Positions 1 through 9,070 of a stretch of DNA of 64,000 nucleotides are shown piece after piece. The stretch is from Bicyclus anynana (taxonomy: Eukaryota > Arthropoda > Insecta > Lepidoptera > Nymphalidae): the NCBI RefSeq assembly GCF_947172395.1, contig NC_069085.1, positions 17,424,698 to 17,488,697 on the forward strand, written 5' to 3'. Positions within the stretch are counted from its first letter, which is position 1; every line of letters begins with the position of its first letter. The position numbers and the translations under genes are program-made. The notes under the pieces were generated by a model. The model was not told the origin of the DNA, did no database searches, and saw nothing but the letters and a program-made list of their open reading frames with translations.

Positions 1-610
1 GTGTACTGACTGGCACAGAATCTTAATACTTACATGTACAGTCGGACGCTATATTTAAGTCTCCGAAATAAGCCGTAAGTGTCTTTACACGCAGGCGACG
101 CATGTGATAAGTATATCATCATCATCATCATCATTAAGAGTGTGCAATATGTAATTTGGTGGTTACAAATGGTTCAGGATCTCAGATTCTGGAAAAGTTA
201 GGAGCCTGATATTTGGGTAAATGATATTTCAAAGTGTTAGCAGACTTCGTTATGACTATTCAAAATAAACAATTTGTAAAACTTTTCTCGATAGTTTATT
301 TTTTTGAAAAATACATGTTTTGCTCACATTTTGCTTTCAATCTCAGGAAAAGCAAACTTATTTTCTTAAATTTTTGTTTTGTATAGAAAATTAGGTATAT
401 ATCTTGAACATGGTTATTTTGTTTTTCGTTATGTTGTTTAATTTACTTGCAATTAGGGAAAAATGGTTTTGGCGCTCACGTCATAAAATTTGGGTCGCGC
501 GTCAATCGCTCCGTGCTTTTCACTCACGTGAAAGTCATAATTCGGCGTCTCGTTTGCGCTTCGAATTTTATCCATATCGTACCGACACGTTGCGCGCTCT
601 TAATTCGGCG
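1..610. other. AT-rich stretch, no gene seen
   Basis: I see no gene or recognisable transposon. A short ATC microsatellite lies at about 113-135; in this genome such tracts often mark the 3' ends of RTE-like LINEs or SINE-B, but no element body adjoins it. The open frames at 404-646 have no recognisable protein features. Confidence 0.4.
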
Positions 611-892
611 ATATTCGGCTCACTGTTGAGCACGAGTCTTCTCTAGTTACGAATTAGTCTACACGAGGAGTTACGCCTTAGTCCACCACGCTGGCCCAGT
701 ACGGATTGGCAGACTTCACACATGTACAGAATAAAGAAAATTCTCAGGTATGCAGGTTTCCTCACGATGTTTTTCCTTCACCGTTTGAGACACTTAATAT
801 TTTTTTCTTAAAATGCACTTAACTAAAAAGTTGGAGGTGCATGCCCGGACCGAATTCGAACCCACACCCTCCGTAATCGCAGGCAGAGGCTA
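611..892 (-). mobile_element. SINE-B copy (tRNA-derived), degraded
   Basis: Read on the minus strand, this has a tRNA-like head with a B-box resembling GGGTTCGAATTCGG near 853-868, then a body shared with the copies at 17588, 33195 and 43653. It ends in the characteristic GTGAGCCGAATAT segment. The A-box side near 885-892 is scrambled compared with the other copies, so internal polymerase III promoter function is unlikely. SINEs carry no protein and are mobilised by LINE machinery (established knowledge). Confidence 0.8.
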
Positions 893-899
893 ATACGGA

Positions 900-978
900 T
901 TGGTAGTAGACAACATTTAGGTATTATGTGTTTAAATAATATTTAGGTAATTGTGTATACCTAAATATTGTCTACCAA
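900..978. repeat. Imperfect hairpin / small fold-back
   Basis: The left arm, TTGGTAGTAGACAACATTTA and onward, pairs with the right arm ending in TTGTCTACCAA. Arms are about 22-25 nt with a 3-nt indel, around a loop of about 30 nt. It abuts the 5' side of the SINE-B copy. It could be a tiny MITE or a snap-back replication product. Confidence 0.6.
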
Positions 979-2640
979 ATTAACTAAATGAAATTAAGAC
1001 AATTAAACATATCTGTCCGCCTCAGTTTTGATGTCCGCCGCAGTCTGCGTTAGTGCCCTATCTCTAGTATAAAACATCATTGTCTACTACTCAAAAAACA
1101 GAAAAATAAATAATTATAGTCCAGACAGATCATAAAAGACAATTTGGATATCAGTTAGCCGATTTACTTTCATTAAATATCAATCTATGTTATACGATAT
1201 GACGGCGGAACGAGTTTAACCAAAGCCCGTTGTAAAACCTCAAATTGTAGTATTATTTTACGTATTTGTAAGATTAATTGCTTCTGTCGCAATGTAATAG
1301 TTAACAGACGTTCCAATTGTGTTGGTGCTGACAAAATTGGGGTTAATTGTTCATATATAGTGAGTTTAAAATGCTTAATCTTTAATTATGCATAGCAGAA
1401 GCTAATGACACTTCATGCCACATTAATGCTTGTGTTAAATTTACCCGATTTTATAATTAATTTATTTCAAGCTCACGCAAATTTTTGTTTACTACTACTT
1501 TTGGTATTGTAGATCACTAGCTGAACCTCGGGTGTAGTTCTCATTCCCATGGGTATATAAAAATAAAATATAGCTTTTATAATTCCCCGATAATGTAGCT
1601 TTCTATTGGTAAAATAAATGATTTTTCAAACTGCTCCTGTGGTTTTTGAGTTTATTTGTTACATAAACGAAAATAAAAGTAATATTTTTATAAATAACCT
1701 ATTCGGGTAAGGATCATGAGGTCTTCAATTTAAGTAATTTTGTGTGTGTGTCTGAATCTACTGAGAAACTACTGAAAATCTAGTATTTTATTTAATAATT
1801 CTCCTTTACAATATTCTCATCTGGCCAACATCCAATCGAGTCGGATGGTTGGGAGCAACTTAAATCGGCGCGTGTGTCAGCGGCGTAGCACGTGGGTGGA
1901 GTGGAGGGCGTCCACTGATCGGCTTATTAGCATTTCTCAATATCATTCGTCAGTCAGCGATGTATCTACGATAAGAAGCTTTTCATAATGCGTGACACTG
2001 TTGCTAATGTTATGGGTAAAGGCGTAGATTAATAAGATTAAGTGCATGGCTTTAATTTTCAGTTTAAGACTTTACTGACGATCATTATTTATTTTATTTA
2101 CATATATTTATTTTTAACAATATTATTTCATAATAATATGTATGTTTGTTCATTCAAATGAAGCATAATCTTGCTGAGATAAAAACAGAGTTTGGTATTC
2201 GTATGTATCAGATTTAATTCATTTGCAAACTAAAGTTATAATTTTTAAGACAAAATTTACTTGATTCAAACAAAGTTTTAGAATGAAGAAATATGAAATT
2301 AGGGAAAATTTAAACAAAAATTAATTATATAACTAATTAACAATTTTATTTAAATAACGACAATTCAACTAATAAAATTTATATTATTTTACAGAGCATT
2401 CTTCATGTACCTATGCATTAAATCAATAAATCTTCTTCAATAAGGTGGGTTTCTTATATTTATAGTATCTAGATGAAAAAATTAAGTTAATTCGTATTAG
2501 ATAAAGCAAGGCGCTTCTCAAAACACACACCTTCAATAAACGAAAGCCACAAAGAAAACAAAGTGAAAATTATTATCTATTACCACACAATTACCCCGAT
2601 GGGATCTGCAAGTTTCTGATATAGTAGCGGGTGGGTTGAG
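979..2640. other. Mostly unique AT-rich DNA with Helitron debris
   Basis: No gene recognised. At about 1516-1730 there is CTAGCTGA followed by degraded text reminiscent of H2 Helitrons read from the 3' end, including TTTTTCAAACTG and a GTTTTTGAGTTTATT piece; this is a low-confidence relic. A GC-rich patch at about 1850-1915 contains an E-box (CACGTG) and stands out from the AT-rich surroundings. The rest shows nothing I can name. Confidence 0.35.
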
Positions 2641-2682
2641 GGGTCGCAGCCGGGGGGTCGGGTCGGCGGGGGGTTCGTTATC

Positions 2683-2747
2683 AGTTCTCGCGCCATTAAC
2701 CCCGATACAGCCGACACTCGTGTAGAGTACGCACGTAATTGAAACAG
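2683..2747 (+). promoter_or_regulatory. Candidate core promoter and untranslated first exon
   Basis: A G-rich, GC-rich block (about 2625-2680) leads into TTATCAGTTCTCGCG, which matches the arthropod initiator TCAGTY; the A at 2683 would be +1. The next 65 nt contain no ATG and end in GAAACAG followed by GTGAGT, a strong 5' splice site at 2748. A 5'-UTR exon spliced to a distant coding exon fits, and the GC content differs sharply from the flanks. I found no convincing TATA box, and the DPE window (+28 to +33) is a poor match. The initiator resembles that of the candidate at 47449. This is inference from motifs only, and chance is a real alternative. Confidence 0.3.
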
Positions 2748-2941
2748 GTGAGTTGACATAATCGCGACACTATGAGCTCGCTGAAATGCCGCTACTATTT
2801 GTGCAGATACATTATTATTTAAATATTTCATTTGACCCCTTGATTGACCACTAAACTATTGTGGTTTTGGTTACTTATTTAATATATTATGTAGTAATTT
2901 AATTTTCAACCTAATCCTTTTTTATAATCTTTTTTATATGG

Positions 2942-3165
2942 TAATAATTGACTGACAAGTGATTCACCTGATGGTAAGTGGAAAATCATCACCTATATGT
3001 AGATTGTAGAGCAACATTTCGCAGGGCGTATAAAACATTTCCTATTTATTGCCGCCTTGTCTCTACTTAAGACCAAAGTGTTATACAGAAATAAGCAAGG
3101 TGGTAGTATTTCCCTGTACGAGCTTTGTCGCAAACAACTCTACTACATACTACTTTTTGATACTG
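2942..3165 (+). repeat. Degraded lepidopteran SINE/LINE-tail repeat
   Basis: The sequence contains TTCACCTGATGGTAAGTG near its start and, further on, ATTGCCGCCTTGTCTC and AGCAAGGTGGTAGTA. Related text occurs at 18905-18960. No coding capacity. I assign it to a dispersed non-LTR-derived repeat, but the family is uncertain. Confidence 0.45.
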
Positions 3166-3344
3166 ACATATGAGATTGTGTCATTAAGATCGTGACAATT
3201 GTGGTAGCGACATAAGCTATATATATTTTGAAAATGGCACCTGTAACTGAAGAAACGTGGGAGGTGGGTTTGTTTTATTTTAATGTAATAATATTTTTTA
3301 TTTAATTACTTTTTTTATTGATATTTCTTTTTAAATATTTGGTC

Positions 3345-3490
3345 ATATATTTTAAATATGACCAATATTCCCATTCTCCTCCTACTAGTCGAGAAATACT
3401 GTGTTAAGAGTGGGTACGACAATAATCCAATGGATCGAACCGCCACCTCTCGGCTATGAGTTATCCCTTTTACCGTAGAGCTATTAAGGG
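3345..3490 (-). mobile_element. SINE-C copy (tRNA-derived)
   Basis: On the minus strand the head resembles a tRNA (AGCTCTACGGTAAAAG, then GGTTCGATCC), followed by a body containing GTCGTACCCACTC and GGAATATTGGTCATAT. A clearer copy of the same family lies at 46425-46577. Confidence 0.65.
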
Positions 3491-3828
3491 ATTAAAGCAG
3501 CACATAACCTTACACTGTTATTATTCCATTATGCACTCCATTACACTTAAAACGTTTGTTTTGGTTTATGTTTTCTCTTTTCACTAAATTCATTAGGATT
3601 ACACTTACGAAATTACAATGCAAAAATATTTATCCCTTATCAATTTCTTAATACCAGCATTCACTACTGGATGTGAGGAGATACCGACCGGTGATTCATC
3701 AACCGACGAACAGTAGATGATTATCGATATACATTTTCATAATTGATTCATTAGGTGCGCGGTTTGCTGGGTGACTTTGTCCACTGTTGTGTACCGTCTT
3801 TACAAAAATCTTTTTAACATAAAAATTT
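3491..3828. other. Unique-looking AT-rich DNA
   Basis: I see no gene, tRNA or named repeat here. Confidence 0.4.
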
Positions 3829-4000
3829 AACCAACTTCAAAGACGTATTTCAATTATTTTGATTTTAACACAAAAATACTTAGCCGATTTTCATGAAAAT
3901 TAAATGGGACCAATCTGGAAGTACCTATACTCATTAAAACAAAGAAAATATTTTTTAAAATTTGTTATGTTTTGAGATAATTGTTATAATTAAAATTAAA
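3829..4000 (+). repeat. AACCAACTTC-type dispersed repeat
   Basis: It starts AACCAACTTCAAAGACG and continues with ATTTTGATTTTAACACAAAA and GATTTTCATGAAAATTAAAT. The same text occurs at 30872-31000. The first bases resemble the AACCGACTTCCAA termini of the composite elements at 12271 and 13767, so it may be a related non-autonomous DNA element. Confidence 0.5.
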
Positions 4001-4669
4001 GCTTTCGGCTTGAAGTTAATTATGTAACAATTACCGAGCATAACATAAAACGTCGCTGGAAAGATGTAAAATTGTAAAATATAAGGGTAGTTTCCCACGG
4101 CACGGTCTTGCGTGTTTTTATAGTAACGAATAAATAGTTAATTAGTCTTAACAAATAAACGAGTAAGTGACATAAACGAGTAAGTTGTCAATACTGCAAA
4201 ATACGTACACTAGTACCTACGTATACTGTAAACTTTAGACGTATATTAAAAAACGTGTCTTGATGGCTAATGTGCAGACATTTAGCCTTAGTTGCAAAAG
4301 TCGTGCCGTCATCAACAATGGAAGCGGAGGCGGCTTGTTGCTGCGAGTACAGATAACCGGCGCTTTTGTCCCGAGATCATTTATCGTTTCGACGCCGGAT
4401 CATCTTCAATTATTTATTTAACACTTTTCACATACAATTCACATAACTGCAAAAAAATTCTTACAGATTGGTTACTTAAACTTAACTATGATCAAACCGA
4501 AAACCTTTTGCATCAAGTGTAGCATAAATCGAAATATAAAAACTTGCACAAACTAGCACGCTCATGAACACATACTTACACACACCACACAAACACAACA
4601 CACACATATCACTCACAAACACAAACAAATTCACTGTTTTATATTATTAGTAATTTAGTATTAATAATT
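4001..4669. other. AT-rich stretch with CA-rich tract, no gene seen
   Basis: A CA-rich low-complexity run sits at about 4555-4625. The open frame at 4292-4522 shows no recognisable domain or codon structure and is probably chance. Confidence 0.35.
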
Positions 4670-4727
4670 CATCATCATCATATCAGCCGATGGACGTCCA
4701 CTGCAGGACATAGGCCTTTTGTAGGGA
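4670..4727 (-). mobile_element. RTE-like LINE, extreme 3' end
   Basis: An (ATG)n tail, seen here as CATCATCATCA, precedes the conserved 3'-end text GGACGTCCACTGCAGGACAT and AGGCCTTTTGTAGGGACTT. These match the fuller LINE copies at 36640 and 44999. Only the last few codons and tail remain. Confidence 0.75.
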
Positions 4728-4792
4728 CTTGCTCTGTCTAACACGATACTATAGAATGAGAAAGATTGAGGTGAATTCGAAATAGAAAAAAA

Positions 4793-4970
4793 ATCAAAAG
4801 TCATTTATTTCAAGTAGGCTCAGTTTACAAGCACTTTTGATACGTCAGTTGACTATTGGTAAAAGTTTTACCACCGGTTCTAAAGGCAGGTTCTGCTGAG
4901 AAGAAACCGGCATGAAACTTCAACTGACGTTACAATAGTGCTTGCAAACTGAGCCTACTTGAAATAAATT
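4793..4970. repeat. Fold-back pair of CR1/jockey-like LINE 3' tails
   Basis: The left part, read on the minus strand, ends with the tail GCCTACTTGAAATAAATGAC. It meets a plus-strand copy of the same tail at about 4921-4970 (TGCTTGCAAACTGAGCCTAC). The full tail with its LINE coding end is at 48610-49013. The head-to-head placement makes an inverted repeat with arms of about 45-50 bp. Confidence 0.7.
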
Positions 4971-5590
4971 AATTTTGTTTTTTTTTTCAACGATTGCGAT
5001 TGATTGTCGCAATAGCCCCTCAGGTGGAGGCGATATATCCGATATGAGATTACAGCTGAAGGGCTGCTGGCTCAGATTGATCATGTGGGGAGACGTTATC
5101 GTGCGGCGGACACGGCTCTCCCACTTTTTATTGAAAGTGCGTATTTTGTTTAACAGAACCCATCGGATATACTTTCAATATGAATATTTATCGCTGTGTG
5201 ATTCCTTTTGAAGATTGCCTGCAGCAATAGAGCCGTCATTGCTTGACTATAAATTCATTTATTTTTAAAAATACCGCGGGAATTATGGATTATTCCGGGA
5301 TAAATAGTAGGCTATATGTTTCTCAATAACCTCTTTTATCGTCCACTGAAACCGCACAGCCGCTCCAAAGCTTATCCCGGACAGGCAGACAGACAAAAAT
5401 TTAAAAAAGTCTTTATTGTGTTATGGTATCATGTACGTACATCTTCGACCATTAATAACAGAACCTGCCTCGCTAACCGTTACTCCTATGGCAAAGACCA
5501 AAAATCAATGATCTAATGCGTTTATATAAACTGTTGCTGTAGAATCGATGTTTCATTGTTGTAATCCTTTTCGTCGTGTAAACAGCTCCC
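4971..5590. other. No firm gene; Helitron debris near 5270-5395
   Basis: CCGCGGGAATTATGGATTAT and CCGGGATAAATAGTAGGCTA near 5275-5315 resemble internal Helitron text of the kind also seen at 26440 and 62880. The open frame at 4975-5211 has no recognised domain. Confidence 0.35.
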
Positions 5591-5595
5591 TAAAA

Positions 5596-5675
5596 ATGCC
5601 GGTTTGTGTAGTTGAATGGCATAAAAATCGGCCAAAAACTTGTAGTTTAGTAAAAGATGGAGTAACGTTTAATTT
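5596..5675 (+). CDS. Candidate first coding exon of a THAP zinc-finger protein
   Basis: The 80-nt stretch opens with ATG and encodes 26 residues plus two bases: MPVCVVEWHKNR, then a linker, then DGVTFN. It is followed at once by GTAAGTATTT, an excellent 5' splice site. THAP zinc fingers (DNA-binding, C2CH, in host factors and P-element-like transposases) typically start MPxC with a second zinc-binding Cys five residues on, and carry a GVTFHxFP-like motif that an intron can interrupt. Here the second ligand position is His (C4, H9), so the finger is either non-canonical or decayed. No following exon with the FP motif could be found by eye. It could be a real first exon or a remnant of a P-like transposon; chance is less likely given the combined motif and donor. 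Confidence 0.4.
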
Positions 5676-6550
5676 GTAAGTATTTCTACCTTAATTTTAT
5701 CAAATTTGTAATAAAAACAATTACTAAAAAGAACCGATTCTTTTGACGGAACACCAAAATATCGATCAAGTAATCGAATATTCTATGTATATATTCTGTG
5801 GATAGTCTAAGCGATGTGACGACAACAGACATTTTTGTTGGTATATTTAGGTCTGAAACAGGTCCATAGTCTAAATGGTCAAAGACGTACATACATAACT
5901 GACAGCCAGGTGACTTTACCTAGTCGTCAAATAAAAAGCCAGTTTAAAGCTCGAGTCTCAGTCAGCCTATCAGTAACACTTCATAAGGCAGCGCTATCTA
6001 TGTGAATGTCGTTAGTTCGATCGCCCGAGGCGCCAAATTGCGCGTGACGATAACCTTATCAGTGCTCCTCAATGGAGCATTTTAAAAACCACTGGACTGA
6101 GCTTCGGTGGCTAAAGAATTATAGATGCTATCGCGCTTCCTTTTCACTTCGTGGTGGTGTGTCTAGGATTTGTTATGATAGAACTCTACATAATATTTAA
6201 TAACATAATTTTAATTTATTTACATTAAACACTAGTAACTGATAAGGTATCTTATAGTCATAAAATATTTATTGTCTAACAAATTTAATTATCAGCTTTA
6301 TGTATAGGTAAAGAAAAAAAAATCGATATGGATTATTTTACAAATTGCTTATAATACAATATTAATAGTTAAATGAAAATTTAACATAGATAGTCATTGT
6401 TTTCTGAAATATTCATTTAATAAAATTATTAATAGATACAACTGTGCTTTCATCGGCATACAAGTCTGTAAATAAACTAACAGCTGTAAGTAATCGTAAA
6501 ACAAGAAAATATTTTTTTAAATATTTATTTTAAAACATAAATCATTATCT
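5676..6550. other. AT-rich stretch, no gene seen
   Basis: If the THAP-like exon is real this would be its first intron. I looked for an acceptor followed by a THAP continuation and found none convincing. No named repeat is recognised. Confidence 0.35.
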
Positions 6551-7021
6551 AATAACATTGTCACCGCCGGCGTGCCAGCCGTTTTGGAACCTAACGGTTT
6601 GGCGCGTGACGATGGTAAGAGACCAGACGGCATATCTTTGATGCCATGGAAGATGGGTAGGCCTTTGGTGTGGGACGCGACTTGCGTAGACACCCTTGCG
6701 CCTTCACATTTTCCTGGCACGATGGGATGTGCGGGCGCTGCTGCTGCATCAGCAGAGACCCTCAAGCGGCGCAAATATAGCAATCTCGTCGGAGATTACA
6801 TATTTGAGCCGTTTGCGGTCGAAACACTAGGACCGTGGGGTCCGAGTACACGCTTTCTTTACAAAGAAATTGCAAAGCGTTTAATCGACACCTCCCGTGA
6901 CCAGAAGGCTGGCCTATATTTAGGCCAAAGAATTAGTATTGCCATACAACGTGGCAATACTGCCAGCCTTCTGGGCACTTTACCAATGATCGTCTATTCG
7001 GACGAATTCTACGACGCCTGA
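6551..7021 (+). pseudogene. C-terminal fragment of an RT-encoding transposon protein
   Basis: An uninterrupted frame of about 155 codons ends at a TGA. Motifs in order are RPDGISLMPW, GRPLVWDATCVDTLAPSH, an Ala-rich turn, LKRRKYSNLVG, VETLGPWGPS and AIQRGNTASLLGTLP. I recognise this as the conserved C-terminal region found downstream of reverse transcriptase in a family of invertebrate retroelement proteins. The RPDG...WDATCVDT pattern is reminiscent of a PD-(D/E)XK nuclease core, but that is inference. The frame begins straight after a stop with no RT catalytic motifs upstream, so the copy is 5'-truncated, as is usual for retroposed LINEs. The surviving part is intact, which suggests fairly recent insertion. 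Confidence 0.75.
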
Positions 7022-7180
7022 GCCTTTAGATATAATTTAAATTTAGTATATTTTCTTTTTAATTTTTATAATATGTAGTTATAGTTTTTTAGGTACGTAG
7101 TTTTAATATTATTGTAAAACTTTATAACATTGCCTGAAGTTTCAAAAGTGCTTGTAAACGAAGCTTAATTGTAATAAATG
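7022..7180 (+). repeat. 3' UTR and tail of the adjacent retroelement
   Basis: AT-rich 3'-flanking sequence ends with AAAAGTGCTTGTAAACGAAG and AATAAATGAA. This matches the tail of the CR1/jockey-like LINE copies at 41706 and 48610. Either the RT fragment belongs to an element with that tail, or a separate tail fragment abuts it. Confidence 0.5.
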
Positions 7181-7192
7181 AATTATCTATAC

Positions 7193-7790
7193 TCTATACT
7201 AATATTATAAAGAGGAAAACTTTGTTTGTATGTTTGTTTGTTTATAATGAATAGGCTCATAAACTACTGGATCGGTTTTAAAAATTCTTTCACCATTCGA
7301 AAGCTACATTATCCACGAGTAAGCCATAGGCTAAATTTTATTTTGGAAAAAAATAGGGTTCCGTAAGATATTTGGGTTTTTCGGACACAAGGTGTAAAAA
7401 ATCAACCAGAAAAGTTACTTATTTTGCGTACGCTGCCTAAACAATAAAAGATAGAACCATAAAATGTTCTAAATAATTGTAGATCCTATAAACATCTACA
7501 AAAAAATCCGCAACGCACTATACCTATCTATGTCGAGTAAGGCACAACAACCATTTTTTTATTTAAAAATCGTGAATTTTTCCGGACTACATTTAAACGC
7601 ATTTATTTTAATCATGCTATTAATCCTTATTAAAATAAATTATTCGGCGTCGGCTAGTGACTTATAAAATTGCTAAATTTCATCACAACCTTTTTGGTAA
7701 ACATACATATATAGTTCACACGATATTTGCGAAAGCTTTTCACAGATTTCACAAGATTTTCCCATGGACGAAATCGCGCGCGTCCGCTAG
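7193..7790 (+). mobile_element. H1 Helitron, non-autonomous, about 598 bp
   Basis: It begins TCTATACTAATATTATAAAG and ends GCGCGCGTCCGCTAG followed by T. The end shows a decayed version of the GGAC...GTCC hairpin that precedes CTAG in Helitrons. Internal text (AATGAATAGGCTCA, AACTACTGGATCGG, CGAAAGCTACATTATCCAC) is shared with the copies at 8160, 15898 and 28829. No Rep/helicase coding. A second CTAG end within (GGCGTCGGCTAG at 7648-7659) hints at a nested or chimeric structure. Confidence 0.75.
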
Positions 7791-8079
7791 TAGGTACTTA
7801 AATAACCGCCTGAATTCTCACTCGGAGGTTCTATCTACTAACAATTACCTCCATAACATAGTAGTCGCTATCGGGCGCGCTATCGTCCGCTCGCAGGCGC
7901 ACCTTGCCGCGATATCATCTTTTTAATTAATTTCAGTAAAAATGTCCTTCCCATGTCACACACGCCCAGGCGGTAATTCTAATTAATAAACCATGGTAAA
8001 TGTACACACAAATATGATGGGGGTTGATGCCTCGCCTTACTGAAAATCTGTAATGTATTTAGATGGTATCGTGGCTTGT

Positions 8080-8158
8080 TGACTCAGTGGTTAGATGTGG
8101 CTTCGTGTCATAGGATTCTGGGTTTGAGTGTTGACTTGAAGAACAACTAAAGATTTAT
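8080..8158 (+). mobile_element. tRNA-like SINE head, uncertain
   Basis: TGACTCAGTGGTTAGATGTG resembles a polymerase III A-box region and GGATTCTGGGTTTGAG a decayed B-box. It ends exactly at the Helitron that starts at 8160. Too short and diverged to assign to a family. Confidence 0.3.
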
Positions 8159-8159
8159 A

Positions 8160-8499
8160 TCTATACTAATATTATAAAGAGAAAAACTTTGTTTGTATGT
8201 TTGTTTGTTTGTTTGTAATGAATAGGCTCAAAAACTACTGGACCGATTTTAAAAATTCTTTCACTATTCGAAAGCTACATTATCCACAAGTAACATAGGC
8301 TAAATTTTATTTTGGAATAAAATAGGGTTCCGTAAGATATTTAGGTTTTTCGGACACAAGGTGTAAAAAACCAACCAGAAAAGTAGGGTAGGTAGGAGTA
8401 GGGTAGGGGTAGGCTAGGGGTAGGGTAGTGGTAGGGGTAGGATAGGGGTTGAAAGTTTACATCGAGTTTCACGCAGACGAAGTCGCGGGCGTCTGCTAG
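8160..8499 (+). mobile_element. H1 Helitron, near-complete, 340 bp
   Basis: It starts TCTATACTAATATTATAAAG after an A and ends CTAG before a T, the expected A|T Helitron target. The 3' hairpin is GCAGAC...GTCTGC, where sister copies have GCGGAC...GTCCGC: both arms changed so that pairing is kept. A GTAGGGTAGGGG-type minisatellite of about 65 bp occupies 8384-8450. No coding capacity; mobilisation would need an autonomous Helitron in trans. Confidence 0.88.
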
Positions 8500-8552
8500 T
8501 TTATAGATAAAGCCTACATATTAAATAATAAGCTGTTTTTTAAAAGAATATA

Positions 8553-8782
8553 TCTAATAATTTAACCGTGAAAGTTTGTATGGATGTTTTTGTATGTATG
8601 TTTGGATTTATGTTTGGATGTTTGTTACTCTTTAACGCCGCAACTACTACACCGATTTATCTGAAATAGATTTTACTCTGGATTAACACACATGCTACTT
8701 TTTAATCTGGAAAAAGCCATGGTTCACGAGGGATTTGTGACAAACTAAATTCCTCGCGGACGAAGTCGCGGGCGTCCGCTAG
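8553..8782 (+). mobile_element. Helitron, H1-type 3' end, 230 bp
   Basis: It starts with TC after an A and ends GCGGACGAAGTCGCGGGCG then TCCGCTAG before a T. The 5' and middle text (AACGCCGCAACTACTACACC, GGATTTGTGACAAACTAAAT) differs from other H1 copies, so this is a distinct subfamily sharing only the 3' hairpin. Non-coding. Confidence 0.82.
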
Positions 8783-8973
8783 TGTATGAATGAAATATTT
8801 AGTTTTTCTTTCTTCCAAAATAATCTAATCTCTCTCTCAAATCAATCTAAATGCAAAATTTGAATTTTAACAATTTAATTAATTACAGAAAATCTGGGTA
8901 TAGTAAGGCGAACTACAAGAACTATAATAATACACAATGAAGTTATAAAATAGTCCTAATAAAGTAATTTTCC

Positions 8974-9070
8974 ACTGATGAAAGAATTTTCAAAATTGGT
9001 CCCCAGTAGTTTCAGAGCCTATTCAATGCAAACAAACAATTAAATTATTCCTCTAAAATATTAGTATAGC
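8974..9070 (-). mobile_element. H1 Helitron 5' fragment
   Basis: Text reading GAAAGAATTTTCAAAATTGG, AGCCTATTCAATG and AATATTAGTATAG is the reverse complement of the 5' part of H1 Helitrons. The 3' half is missing. Confidence 0.7.

Noticed and set aside
1948..1990. Initiator-like TCAGTCAG near a GC-rich patch as a further promoter
   Set aside because: No DPE, TATA box or downstream donor at a sensible distance could be identified.
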